This document shows, in pieces, positions 49,945-58,270 of a stretch of DNA of 64,000 bases (its first letter is position 1; each line of letters opens with the position of its first letter). The stretch lies in contig JAKLIF010000001.1 of assembly GCA_022709755.1 (NCBI GenBank), positions 382,661 to 446,660 on the forward strand, in the 5' to 3' direction. The notes under the pieces were generated by a model. The model was not told the DNA's origin. It saw only the letters and a program-made list of their open reading frames with translations, and made no database searches. The translations under genes and the position numbers were made by a program. Source of the stretch: Elusimicrobiota bacterium (GTDB lineage Bacteria > Elusimicrobiota > Elusimicrobia > FEN-1173 > JAKLIF01).

Positions 49945-50540
49945 CCGAACCGCTCTCCTCCGTCCAACCGGACCACCTGGCCGTATTGGACCTCATCCCC
50001 GAGGGATCCACCGTGCTCGACCTGGGCTGCGGCAACGGGGACCTGCTGGCTCTTCTCCTCAAGGAAAAGAAGGCCCGGGGACAGGGAATCGAGATCGACG
50101 AGCAGGAGATCTACAAATGCGTGGCGAAAGGGTTGAACGTCTTCCATGGAGACATCGACACGGGACTGGCCGAATACAGGGACAAATCGTTCGACTATGT
50201 GATCCTGAACCAGAGTCTCCAGCAGGTGAAACACGTGGAGGAGGTCTTGGACGACGCCATGCGGGTGGGACAGAAAGTCATCGTGGGATTCCCGAACTTC
50301 GCCTACCTGCGGTCCCGCCTCCAGCTGTTCTTCGGCGGAAAGACGCCCATCACGCCGACCTTGCCCTACACGTGGCATACGACGCCCAACATCCACTTCC
50401 TGAGCATATCGGACTTCATGACGTTTTGCAGGCAGAAGAACATCCACGTCGAAAAGACCATCCACATCGGACAGAAGAACCGCGTCTGTCTTTGGCCCAA
50501 CCTGTTCGCCACGGTTGGGATCTTCCTCATCTCGAAATAA
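49941..50540 (+). CDS. metW: MetW methyltransferase-like protein
   Basis: The 199-residue class I SAM-fold protein has STVLDLGCGNGDLLALLLKE, then FDYVILNQSLQQVKHVEEVL and the family stretch GFPNFAYLRSRLQLFFGGKT, with PYTWHTTPNIHFLSISDF. MetW works with MetX in methionine synthesis and is often coupled to it. Its own methyltransferase activity is uncertain. It closes the Rrf2-led operon. Confidence 0.93.
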   Translation: MTEPLSSVQPDHLAVLDLIPEGSTVLDLGCGNGDLLALLLKEKKARGQGIEIDEQEIYKCVAKGLNVFHGDIDTGLAEYRDKSFDYVILNQSLQQVKHVEEVLDDAMRVGQKVIVGFPNFAYLRSRLQLFFGGKTPITPTLPYTWHTTPNIHFLSISDFMTFCRQKNIHVEKTIHIGQKNRVCLWPNLFATVGIFLISK

Positions 50541-50631
50541 AGAATGCCATCAATGCTCCCAGCTCAAGCCGGCGGAGGGATCGCGTCTCTGCGAGAGACA
50601 AATGCTATTTTAGATAGAATCGGGGAATATA

Positions 50632-50844
50632 ATGACTGAGTGGATCGGCTGGGTGGCGACGGCGGCGTTCGCGGGGTCTTACTTCTGCCGGGGACCGGTC
50701 TCGCTGAGGATCGTGCAATCCTCAGCCGCGGTCCTCTGGATCGTCTACGGTTTTATGATCGGGGCCAGGCCCGTCATCGTGGCCAACATCGTGGTGGCCT
50801 CGTTGGCTCTTTTCTCAATCCGGCGTTCTCTCCGCAAATCATAA
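50632..50844 (+). CDS. Small inner-membrane protein, YgjV-like
   Basis: The 70-residue protein has two or three membrane helices: WIGWVATAAFAGSYFCRG, LRIVQSSAAVLWIVYGFMIG and VIVANIVVASLALFSI. It resembles one half of the YgjV family, whose function is not known. It lies 91 bases after metW with its own short leader. The 75 bases after it, up to the convergent binding-protein gene, hold no clear terminator. Confidence 0.6.
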   Translation: MTEWIGWVATAAFAGSYFCRGPVSLRIVQSSAAVLWIVYGFMIGARPVIVANIVVASLALFSIRRSLRKS

Positions 50845-50919
50845 GCCAACCCTCTCATCACCCCGGCCGGTGAAGGCCTTGTCCCTTCCCCGACATGTCA
50901 TATCCCCCCGCTCCCCCAA

Positions 50920-51924
50920 TCATTCGAACGCGGTGTCGTTCAGTTTGGCTGTCGCGTTCAACTTATAGAACAGGTTCAAGGTGTCTGGACTCTTCAGGAG
51001 AAGCCCGTTGGAAAAGTACCATTCCACCTGTTTATGGAGGACATCGTAGGGAAGTTCATGGGAAACGAAGTATTTAATCCCCAATCGACGTGAAATCAGG
51101 TCCTCGTCATGAATGCTGGCCTGAACATAGGCCGAGAGGACGGCCTGGGCGGCCACGGGGTTTTCCCGGATATATTGAACGGCCTTGTTGAACGCCTCAT
51201 ATACCTGTGAGACGACCCGAGCCGTCAACGCCAGGGTTTGGGTATCCAAAACGATGACGGACCGGACATGCCGGCATTTGGCCCTCGAAGGAGGGAATGC
51301 ATCCAAGCGCAATTCCTTCACGCGGCCCCGGGAGAGATAAAGACTCAGGTAAGGTTCCCGCAGATAGGCGATGTCCCAGCCGGAAGAGGGAAGCTCCTTC
51401 TGATTGGTGATGCTGATATTGTCCGTTGAACCCATGTAATCGTTGCTCTTCAGCATCTGGCGAAGGATGGGCGCCCCCACGGGACCCCATCCGACACAGA
51501 CGGCATTGCGGACCGATTCCAGATCCCGCACCCGCAGGGCCGCACTGTTCGGAGGAACGACCAGAGCATCGTCCCGGATGCCGTCGCTGTTCATGGAGAA
51601 CAGGAGCACCTTATACCTTCCCGGGGTCTGGGCCTCGCGCTGACAGAGTGTTTCACAACCGATGATCTGAAACGGGGAGTCGCTGGGCATCCCCGGGTTA
51701 CTCACCAGTTTGGCATGGATGCCGGTTTCCCTGAAAAACCCCATATGGACAGCGACCAACAGGGGGAGCAATCCGTATTCGCCGGGAGATTGCAGGTTTT
51801 CAAATACGACGGGTTTCGCCTTTGAAGGGGAATCCCCGGATGCGATTTCAGCGGATGACATACTGCGCGAAAAGAAGCAGGACAAGACGAGGAGCGTGGC
51901 GCAGGAGTTTTTGAATGATTTCAT
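50920..51924 (-). CDS. NMT1/THI5-like periplasmic solute-binding protein
   Basis: The 334-residue protein has a signal peptide (ATLLVLSCFFSRSMSSAE). The body resembles SsuA/NMT1-type binding proteins: GEYGLLPLLVAVHMGFFRET, GIHAKLVSNPG and VYEAFNKAVQYIRENPVAAQ. Such proteins deliver sulfonates, thiamin precursors, nitrate or similar small ligands to an ABC importer. No permease or ATPase gene lies beside it, so it is an orphan or shares a transporter coded elsewhere. It has its own promoter and an attenuator-like leader hairpin. The nearby Cys/Met operon might hint at a sulfur compound, but this is weak. Confidence 0.72.
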   Translation of the reverse strand: MKSFKNSCATLLVLSCFFSRSMSSAEIASGDSPSKAKPVVFENLQSPGEYGLLPLLVAVHMGFFRETGIHAKLVSNPGMPSDSPFQIIGCETLCQREAQTPGRYKVLLFSMNSDGIRDDALVVPPNSAALRVRDLESVRNAVCVGWGPVGAPILRQMLKSNDYMGSTDNISITNQKELPSSGWDIAYLREPYLSLYLSRGRVKELRLDAFPPSRAKCRHVRSVIVLDTQTLALTARVVSQVYEAFNKAVQYIRENPVAAQAVLSAYVQASIHDEDLISRRLGIKYFVSHELPYDVLHKQVEWYFSNGLLLKSPDTLNLFYKLNATAKLNDTAFE

Positions 51925-51936
51925 GATTTCCTCCTG

Positions 51937-51971
51937 AAAAACGGTCGGACAGGGAAGACCTGTTTCAACCG
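51937..51971 (-). terminator. Attenuator-like hairpin in the leader of the solute-binding protein gene
   Basis: Read on the minus strand, CGGT (51971-51968) pairs with ACCG (51945-51942) and ACAGG (51963-51959) with CCTGT (51953-51949), followed at once by five T. The T-run ends beside the AGGAGG Shine-Dalgarno of the gene. This is the layout of a leader terminator, so expression may depend on anti-termination. The mismatched inner loop makes it only moderately stable. Confidence 0.45.
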
Positions 51972-52050
51972 GTCTGATTCGGCAATCGGCGCGGATGATG
52001 AACCGGCACGGACTCCGTCGGTATGCAGCCCTGGGTGAAGTTCTGCAATC

Positions 52051-52079
52051 AATCTATATCAATGTTGGGAACCCGTCAA
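52051..52079 (-). promoter_or_regulatory. Promoter of the solute-binding protein gene
   Basis: Minus strand: TTGACG (52079-52074), a 17-base spacer and TAGATT (52056-52051). The predicted leader is about 120 bases long, which is unusual for this window. Confidence 0.6.
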
Positions 52080-52108
52080 TGTGATGTTGCGCCGCACTAA
52101 AATCACAT
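52079..52108. promoter_or_regulatory. Inverted repeat upstream of the solute-binding protein promoter
   Basis: ATGTGAT (52079-52085) and ATCACAT (52102-52108) are exact reverse complements 16 bases apart, abutting the -35 box. They could be two half-sites for an activator. The 222-base gap 51925-52146 holds this repeat, the promoter and the hairpin and no gene. Confidence 0.35.
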
Positions 52109-52146
52109 AAGCACCAATGGCGCGGCGGAGAAGGAATGCGTGGATT

Positions 52147-53877
52147 TCAACGGGGAGGGGCTGGGGGTTCCACCAGACGAACTTCCTGACTGGAATTTCT
52201 GTCTTTCGGGAGGGTTACATCCAGGAGATACAACTGAAACCGCGGAGAACCATCTCCGTCATGGAACACCCGCTTCAATTTCATGGACCGGTCCCTTAAC
52301 GACGACCAAGTCATCAATAAATCGGCTGTGCTGTCGCTGTAGTCCGGAGTCATCAACCGGACATAATATATTTTTTTGATCCCATGACGTTTCACATAAT
52401 CATCCATGTGGCTCAAGTCGGTCCGCCAAGGGTCCTGCTCGTATCGGATGGGCGGATGGTCCCACGCCGGTGACGGATACAGGCTCGGCATTAATTCCAT
52501 GTGCGGGGGCCGGAAATAAAATCCGGGTTTCAATTCATCCGTGGCGAGCACGGGGATTCCCGCGGCGCCGAGAGGACGACGGAACCATTCCGACACATCT
52601 CTAAAAGAATCCGCAAACCTCCCCCCGCAAAAGCCCACAGTCCTGACGCAAACAAGATAGGCCGATACAGACCGCACCTCTCCCATGACCAACAGCATGG
52701 AGAGACCGGCGACGATGAATCTTTTCCAGCGCGTTTTCTGGACCCTCGACGCCAAATCCAGGAGGAACGAGGCAATGATAATCTGGGGGAGCGGATAGAA
52801 AGTGATCATCTCGAATATCCTCGTATAGTTCGTCAGCACCATCTCGCCGCACATGACGACGAACAGTATCGCCACCCCTCTCGGCGCAAAATCGTTCTTC
52901 TCCCCCTTGATGAACAGCAGTAACCATAGAACGCCCCCCCACACGATGACCGGGTAGAAAACATCGCCCAGCGTCATGATCCCGTCCAAGTCCGCGAAAT
53001 CATAGTAGCCAGAACCCGTCAAGAACGCATTGATCGCCTGAATGACTTCGATCCACCCCGAGACCCTTGAAAAGTTGGTGGGGGAGGGATAGTTCCGCAA
53101 CAATCTGAGAACGGATTCGCCATTCGTCACGTATTCATGCCTTAGAATGGGGGATAATCCGATCAAGAACGGGATCACCGCCCAAGACAGGAGTTTCAAA
53201 CGGGCCCGCCCATCCCAGACCTGAAATCTCCTCTTGATGACGGGATAAAATATCCCCCCCGACGCAAACACGGCCCCGACGATCCACACGAACCAGAATC
53301 GCGAACCTAATCCCACCCCCAAAAGAAACATCGCCAACGCCAACCAACGCCGGAGGCGTGTGTCCCACCAGTGAGCCAACGAGAGCAGAGCCCCCACAGA
53401 AAAGCACAGCATATAGGTATGCGTATAGTTCCCCGTCTTGACCCCCACCACAAATGGCGTATGGATCACCAACAGGAATACTGTCAACAGAGCGTGACCC
53501 GAACCCAGTATTTTACGAACGAACAACCAGGTCAACAGAACCATCAATGCTCCGGTGAGAATCGTCCAGCCCTGCATCACGGTATGGGAAGCGCCGAAGG
53601 TCAGAAAGACTGGCCATAAAAGATACACCGCCAATTTACCATGGTAAAGCGGATAGATTTCCCGAGGGGAATACGGCACTGTCTCCGACGGCCGGGCGAG
53701 GTGGGCGCTGTCGAAGAATTCGCTGGTCACGCTAAAAGTATCCAACAACACGGCGGGCGAATCGAACTTGTAGCACGCCAACAGGAAATAGACAATCAGA
53801 CACCCACCCACGGCCAACAGTTCCAGACGACCCCTCCACCGAACACCGAAAGGCTGTTGTTCCATCGTTTCCAACAT
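52147..53877 (-). CDS. Polytopic GT-C (PMT_2/ArnT-like) glycosyltransferase family protein, copy 6
   Basis: The 576-residue protein is the longest copy. Family marks are IYPLYHGKLAVYLLWPVFLT, GLGSRFWFVWIVGAVF (RLWF becomes RFWF) and MITFYPLPQIIIASFLLDLA. The acidic pair that the other copies carry in the first external loop is not obvious (LLDTFSVTSEFFDSAHL). It sits 25 kb from the other five, alone between the solute-binding protein and glmS. It may be a divergent or differently specific member. Donor and acceptor are unknown. Confidence 0.68.
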   Translation of the reverse strand: MLETMEQQPFGVRWRGRLELLAVGGCLIVYFLLACYKFDSPAVLLDTFSVTSEFFDSAHLARPSETVPYSPREIYPLYHGKLAVYLLWPVFLTFGASHTVMQGWTILTGALMVLLTWLFVRKILGSGHALLTVFLLVIHTPFVVGVKTGNYTHTYMLCFSVGALLSLAHWWDTRLRRWLALAMFLLGVGLGSRFWFVWIVGAVFASGGIFYPVIKRRFQVWDGRARLKLLSWAVIPFLIGLSPILRHEYVTNGESVLRLLRNYPSPTNFSRVSGWIEVIQAINAFLTGSGYYDFADLDGIMTLGDVFYPVIVWGGVLWLLLFIKGEKNDFAPRGVAILFVVMCGEMVLTNYTRIFEMITFYPLPQIIIASFLLDLASRVQKTRWKRFIVAGLSMLLVMGEVRSVSAYLVCVRTVGFCGGRFADSFRDVSEWFRRPLGAAGIPVLATDELKPGFYFRPPHMELMPSLYPSPAWDHPPIRYEQDPWRTDLSHMDDYVKRHGIKKIYYVRLMTPDYSDSTADLLMTWSSLRDRSMKLKRVFHDGDGSPRFQLYLLDVTLPKDRNSSQEVRLVEPPAPPR

Positions 53878-54019
53878 CCTATTTATCCCGGACCGGATTC
53901 AGATTGACCACTGCTTCAAGACGTGCAAGTGTCGTTGATCGCGCTGAAAGAGATTCCGATCGGGCAGATCCAATGGCGGGGCTAACAGGGGCTGAATGAA
54001 AAAGAGGGGAGGGTTGAAA

Positions 54020-54069
54020 CTATTCAACGATGACACTGTGGACGAGATTGCGGGGCCTGTGCGACTGGT
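54020..54069 (-). pseudogene. Decayed copy of the glmS 3' end
   Basis: On the minus strand this stretch reads RPRNLVHSVIVE followed by a stop. The true GlmS C-terminus reads QPRNLAKSVTVE and stop. About 39 bases match with scattered substitutions, and upstream of that the similarity is lost. It lies about 65 bases beyond the glmS stop, so it looks like the remnant of a tandem partial duplication. The rest of the 257-base gap 53878-54134 holds only a short hairpin (about 54071-54085) and no gene. Confidence 0.65.
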
Positions 54070-54134
54070 CCCGCTGTCTCAGCGGACGCCGAGCACGGCG
54101 CTCATTCTTCCAGGCTCGCGACGGAAGGGATGGA

Positions 54135-56000
54135 TTATTCAACGGTGACGCTCTTGGCGAGGTTGCGGGGCTGGTCGACGTCACACCCGCGAAGGACGGC
54201 GATGTAATAGGCCAGCATCTGCAAGGGGACGACGTTCACGCACGGCGACAGGAATTCGGGCATGGCAGGGAGATAGATGACGTGATCGGCCTTCTCGGCG
54301 ATCTGTTGATCCCCTTCGGTGGCCAGCGCGATCACGATACCGCCGCGCGCTTTCGCCTCTTCGATGTTGGAGATCATCTTCTCATACACGCAGGATTTCG
54401 TCGCGATCGCCACGATGGGCATGGATTCGTCGATGAGGGCGATGGGGCCGTGCTTCATCTCCCCGGCGGCGTACCCCTCGGCGTGGATGTAGGAGATCTC
54501 CTTCAACTTCAGAGCTCCCTCCAGAGCGATCGGGTAGTTCATGTGACGGCCCAGATAGAGGAAATTCTTGCTCTTGAAATATTTCTTCGCCAGGGCGGCG
54601 ATCTCCTCTTCCCTCTTCAAAACTTCACGGATGTAGCGGGGGAGAAGGAGGATCTGACTGAGATAGGTCTGCGTCTGCTGTTTATCGAGTCCGCCCCGGA
54701 CCAATCCCCCGTAGAGCGTGAGCAGGTAGAGGGCCGTGAGTTGCCCGGTGAAGGCCTTGGTGGAGGCCACACCGATCTCGGGACCGCACCGCGTATAGAT
54801 CTTGCCGTCCGATTCACGGGCGATGGTGGAACCGACCACGTTGCAGATGGACAACACCTTGGCGCCGCAACTTCTGGCATAACGGATGGCGGCGATGGTA
54901 TCGGCGGTCTCGCCCGACTGGGAGATGGCCACGATGAGGTCCTTCGGACCAAGCAGGGGTTCCCGATATCGGAACTCGGAGGCGATGTCCACCTCGCAGG
55001 GCAATTTGACCCATTTTTCGGCCAGGAATTTTCCGACCTTGCCGGCATGATACGACGTGCCACAGGCGATGATGACCGCTTTCCGGAACGATTTCAGCAC
55101 GTCCGGTTCCATCTTGACGTATTCCAGATAGACCTGCCATTCATCGAGGTTCAGCCGGCCCCGAAGCGTGTCTTCGATGGACTGCGGCTGTTCGTGGATC
55201 TCCTTCAACATGAAATGCCTGTAACCGGCCTTCTCGGCCATGACGGCGTCCCAAGTGACTCGTTTGATCGGCTTCTCCATGACCTGGCCGTCGAGGCGAA
55301 GCACCCGATAGCCGCTCTTGGACAAGACCACGATCTCGCCTTCATCCAGGAATATGGCGTCCCGCGTCAACGGCAGAATAGCCGGGATATCGGAGGCGAA
55401 GATATTCTCGTTCTCCCCCACCCCGAGGACCAACGGGCTGTTCTTTCGGGCCCCGATGATCATATCCGGCAAATCCATACAAAGAATGCCGAGGGCATAG
55501 GATCCTTCCAGCTGAAGAAGGACCTCGCGGACCACCGATAGGAACTCATCAGCCCCGGCGGCCCTGTTCTTCTCTTTCAAGGGAACCCACTTTTCCTCAA
55601 TGAGATGGGCCACGACTTCGGTGTCGGTCTGGGACCGGAAGGTGTGGCCGTTCTTGATCAAGTGGGATTTCAGCGCGGGATAATTCTCGATGATCCCGTT
55701 ATGGACGACCACGATCCGGCCGGTGCAGTCCTGGTGGGGATGCGCGTTTTCCTCCGACGGCTTGCCGTGGGTGGCCCAGCGCGTGTGTCCGATGCCCACC
55801 TGTCCGACGAGCGGCTCCTGTTGGAACAGGGTCTCCAACCCGGCGAGTTTACCGACGCTTCGCCGGATGGAAATCTGTCCGTCCGGAGAGGCGACGACCA
55901 TCCCGGCCGAATCGTATCCCCGGTATTCCAACCTCTTTAATCCATCCAACAAAACGTTCCCCGCCTGGCGGGTTCCGACATATCCGACGATGCCGCACAT
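54135..56000 (-). CDS. glmS: Glutamine-fructose-6-phosphate aminotransferase (isomerizing)
   Basis: The 621-residue enzyme makes glucosamine-6-phosphate, the entry to peptidoglycan and LPS sugars. The N-terminal glutaminase has catalytic Cys2 (MCGIVGYVGTRQAGN), GIGHTRWATHG and HNGIIENY. Two SIS domains follow (ACGTSYHAGKVG, AISQSGETADTIAAIRYA, FLYLGRHMNYPIALEGALKL), ending PRNLAKSVTVE. It lies 22 bases after pdxJ, at the 3' end of the tilS-to-glmS run. The leader is too short for a glmS ribozyme. Confidence 0.97.
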   Translation of the reverse strand: MCGIVGYVGTRQAGNVLLDGLKRLEYRGYDSAGMVVASPDGQISIRRSVGKLAGLETLFQQEPLVGQVGIGHTRWATHGKPSEENAHPHQDCTGRIVVVHNGIIENYPALKSHLIKNGHTFRSQTDTEVVAHLIEEKWVPLKEKNRAAGADEFLSVVREVLLQLEGSYALGILCMDLPDMIIGARKNSPLVLGVGENENIFASDIPAILPLTRDAIFLDEGEIVVLSKSGYRVLRLDGQVMEKPIKRVTWDAVMAEKAGYRHFMLKEIHEQPQSIEDTLRGRLNLDEWQVYLEYVKMEPDVLKSFRKAVIIACGTSYHAGKVGKFLAEKWVKLPCEVDIASEFRYREPLLGPKDLIVAISQSGETADTIAAIRYARSCGAKVLSICNVVGSTIARESDGKIYTRCGPEIGVASTKAFTGQLTALYLLTLYGGLVRGGLDKQQTQTYLSQILLLPRYIREVLKREEEIAALAKKYFKSKNFLYLGRHMNYPIALEGALKLKEISYIHAEGYAAGEMKHGPIALIDESMPIVAIATKSCVYEKMISNIEEAKARGGIVIALATEGDQQIAEKADHVIYLPAMPEFLSPCVNVVPLQMLAYYIAVLRGCDVDQPRNLAKSVTVE

Positions 56001-56022
56001 AAAAGTTGGGCTCCTTTTGAAT

Positions 56023-56736
56023 TTACTTCAGCAGATCCTTCATCTCGCGGACGGCCCCTTCCATCCCGACGAAAACGGCCCGAGCGACGATCGCAAAACC
56101 AATATTCAGGTCCCTCAGCCCTGGGAGGATGGCCAGATGGCGCACGTTATCATAATCCAGCCCATGCCCCGCGTTCAGGACGAGTCCCAACCCGACGGCG
56201 AGGGTTCCCGCGGCCTGGATCTTTTTCATCTCGGTCTGGCGAAGGGTGGCGGTCTTCGCGTTGGCGAAACGACCCGTGTGGATCTCGACGGAATGGGCCC
56301 CCACTTCCTTGGCAGCCTCGATCTGGAGCGCGTCGGGGTCGACGAAGAGACTGACCTCGATGCCGGCCACCCTCAATTTTTGAACGATGTTCCGGATCCG
56401 CGTGCTGTCGGCCGTCACGTTCAGGCCGCCCTCGGTCGTCAATTCTTCCCGTCGTTCCGGGACGATGCAGACACTGTGGGGACGGAGCACGCGGGCGATG
56501 CGCAACATCTCCTCGGTCGCGGCCATCTCCATATTGAGGGGGATCTGGATGTTCTTTTTCAAAAGGCTCACGTCGCGGTCTTGTATATGGCGGCGATCCT
56601 CTCGCAGGTGGACGGTGATCCCGTCCGCGCCGCCCCTCTCGGCGGCCAATGCCGCCTGAAGAATATCGGGGGTCACGGCCCGCCGGGCCTGCCTCAGTGT
56701 CGCAATATGATCGATGTTCACTCCCAAACGAGCCAT
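56023..56736 (-). CDS. pdxJ: Pyridoxine 5'-phosphate synthase
   Basis: The 237-residue TIM-barrel enzyme closes the pyridoxine ring from 1-deoxyxylulose-5-phosphate and aminoacetone phosphate. It has MARLGVNIDHIATLRQARRA, GADGITVHLREDRRHIQDRD, CIVPERREELTTEGGLNV, GAHSVEIHTGRFAN and GLVLNAGHGLDYDNV, all diagnostic. The ATG at 56736 has AGGTGA upstream. A GTG at 56745 overlaps the glmM stop (GTGA) and would add three residues. Confidence 0.96.
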   Translation of the reverse strand: MARLGVNIDHIATLRQARRAVTPDILQAALAAERGGADGITVHLREDRRHIQDRDVSLLKKNIQIPLNMEMAATEEMLRIARVLRPHSVCIVPERREELTTEGGLNVTADSTRIRNIVQKLRVAGIEVSLFVDPDALQIEAAKEVGAHSVEIHTGRFANAKTATLRQTEMKKIQAAGTLAVGLGLVLNAGHGLDYDNVRHLAILPGLRDLNIGFAIVARAVFVGMEGAVREMKDLLK

Positions 56737-56741
56737 GTTCG

Positions 56742-58106
56742 TCACCTGTCCTTGACCGAGGCCGCTGTCTCCCGCTGTGACAATCTCCTAAGACAGTCCA
56801 CGTGCCTCTGGACCGTCGTCCAATCGGGGCCTTCCACCATGATCCGCAAAAGAGGTTCGGTCCCCGAATAACGCACCACCACGCGACCGAAGAGACCCAG
56901 TTCCTTTTCGATGCGGCGCACCCCCGCCATGAACTGCGGGAGATCTTCCAACGGCACCCGCTTCTCCACGCGGACGTTCTCTAAAATTTGGGGGTATCTC
57001 ACCATCAACGACGACAACGCTGACATCGGCGAACGGGCGGCCCGAAGGATGGCGGTGACCTGCACGGCGGTCAGCAGTCCGTCGCCCGACGGCAGGTGTT
57101 CCCGGAAGATCACGTGACCCGACTGTTCTCCCCCCAGGACGGCGCCCGTTTCTTCCAGACGGCGCCACACGTATTTGTCTCCCACCGGCGTCTCTTCAAA
57201 GCGGATGCCCAGTGCGCCCAGCGCGCGCCGAAGGCCCAGGTTCGCCATCACCGTGAGCACGACCGTGTTCTTCTTGAGCCGGCCGTGTTCTTTGAGGTAA
57301 CGCGCCGCCATCAACAACGTCGCATCGCCGTCGCGCACATGACCCTGTTCGTCGACGAAGATGGCGCGGTCGCCGTCCCCGTCAAACGCAATGCCGATGT
57401 CCGCCTTCTGTCGACGGACCTCCCGGGACAGCGCCTGGGGATGAAGGGCCCCGCACGCGCGGTTGATATTGAATCCGTCCGGTTTATTGGACAAGACGTG
57501 GACCCGGGCGCCGAGGGAACGGAACAGATCGGCGGCGATGAAAGAATTGGACCCGTTGGCGCAGTCCAGGACGATCGAATATCCGTCCAATAGGAGGCGG
57601 TGAGGCCAGGTCGAGCGGATGAACTTCAGATATTCGCCCGGGGCCGACGGATCTTTCCGGACGGTCAGGGAGGATAAGAGACTCCCTTCCTTTTCAGGAG
57701 ATTCCAATTGCTGTTCGATCTGACGTTCCAGCGTATCGGGGAGTTTGGTCCCCTGCGAACCGAAAAATTTGATCCCGTTGAATTCCGCGGGGTTATGCGA
57801 CGCGGAGAGGACCACCCCCGCCACGAACCGCCGATGCGGGACCAACCTCGACAGAGCCGGAGTCGGCAATATCCCGCCGTCCCAAACGCAGAGGCCCGAG
57901 CCGTTCAATCCCTTCGACAAAGCCCGTTCCAGCAGAGGGCCCGAAGCCCGGGTATCACGGACCATGAGCACACATTTCTTTCGATGACCGTGATGTTGGA
58001 TGAGGACGCGGCCCGCCACGGCGCCGATCCTCTGGACAAACGCCGGCGTCAGGGGCCAATGCCCCACGATGCCGCGGATCCCATCCGTTCCAAACAGAGT
58101 CTTCAT
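56742..58106 (-). CDS. glmM: Phosphoglucosamine mutase
   Basis: The 454-residue alpha-D-phosphohexomutase converts glucosamine-6-phosphate to the 1-phosphate. The start is MKTLFGTDGIRGIVGHWPLT. The catalytic Ser is in LSASHNPAEFNGIKFFG (about residue 103). The metal loop is AFDGDGDRAIFVDEQG, and EQSGHVIFREHLPSGDGLLT and VVRYSGTEPLLRIMVEG complete the active site. It follows a ybbR-like anchor gene and cdaA, the conserved c-di-AMP neighbourhood. In other bacteria CdaA binds and inhibits or senses GlmM. Confidence 0.96.
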   Translation of the reverse strand: MKTLFGTDGIRGIVGHWPLTPAFVQRIGAVAGRVLIQHHGHRKKCVLMVRDTRASGPLLERALSKGLNGSGLCVWDGGILPTPALSRLVPHRRFVAGVVLSASHNPAEFNGIKFFGSQGTKLPDTLERQIEQQLESPEKEGSLLSSLTVRKDPSAPGEYLKFIRSTWPHRLLLDGYSIVLDCANGSNSFIAADLFRSLGARVHVLSNKPDGFNINRACGALHPQALSREVRRQKADIGIAFDGDGDRAIFVDEQGHVRDGDATLLMAARYLKEHGRLKKNTVVLTVMANLGLRRALGALGIRFEETPVGDKYVWRRLEETGAVLGGEQSGHVIFREHLPSGDGLLTAVQVTAILRAARSPMSALSSLMVRYPQILENVRVEKRVPLEDLPQFMAGVRRIEKELGLFGRVVVRYSGTEPLLRIMVEGPDWTTVQRHVDCLRRLSQRETAASVKDR

Positions 58107-58113
58107 CGGGGAA

Positions 58114-58257
58114 TCAGTGCGAACCCATCCGAAAAGGGTGATACGGCGACCAACGCGGTTCGGGTTCCGCGGGAGCTCCCAACCGGAGGACCACCCACAG
58201 GAACACGGCCAGCGCCAAGGCCAGGAGTTTCAATTGCCAGTTCTTTTGCGGATTCAT
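58114..58257 (-). CDS. 47-residue YbbR/CdaR-like membrane-anchor peptide (truncated ybbR)
   Basis: The short frame begins MNPQKNWQLKLLALALAVFL and continues WVVLRLGAP before a polar tail ending FRMGSH. This matches the first 25-30 residues of YbbR/CdaR proteins (K-N-W-x-L-K-L-L-A, then a membrane helix ending FLW), but all the extracytoplasmic YbbR repeats are missing. It lies exactly where ybbR normally sits, 13 bases after cdaA and seven before glmM. It has a GGGAGA Shine-Dalgarno. It may be a decayed remnant or a minimal functional regulator of CdaA. Confidence 0.75.
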   Translation of the reverse strand: MNPQKNWQLKLLALALAVFLWVVLRLGAPAEPEPRWSPYHPFRMGSH

Positions 58258-58270
58258 ATCGCGATCTCCC

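Noticed and set aside
52079-52108. CRP-type cAMP receptor site
   Set aside because: The half-sites ATGTGAT and ATCACAT are 16 bases apart, whereas CRP needs a 6-base spacer between TGTGA and TCACA.
54030-55541. 503-codon plus-strand open frame opposite glmS
   Set aside because: Antisense shadow of an intact glmS with all active-site motifs.
56001-56022. glmS ribozyme upstream of glmS
   Set aside because: Only 22 bases separate pdxJ and glmS, far too short for the ribozyme.
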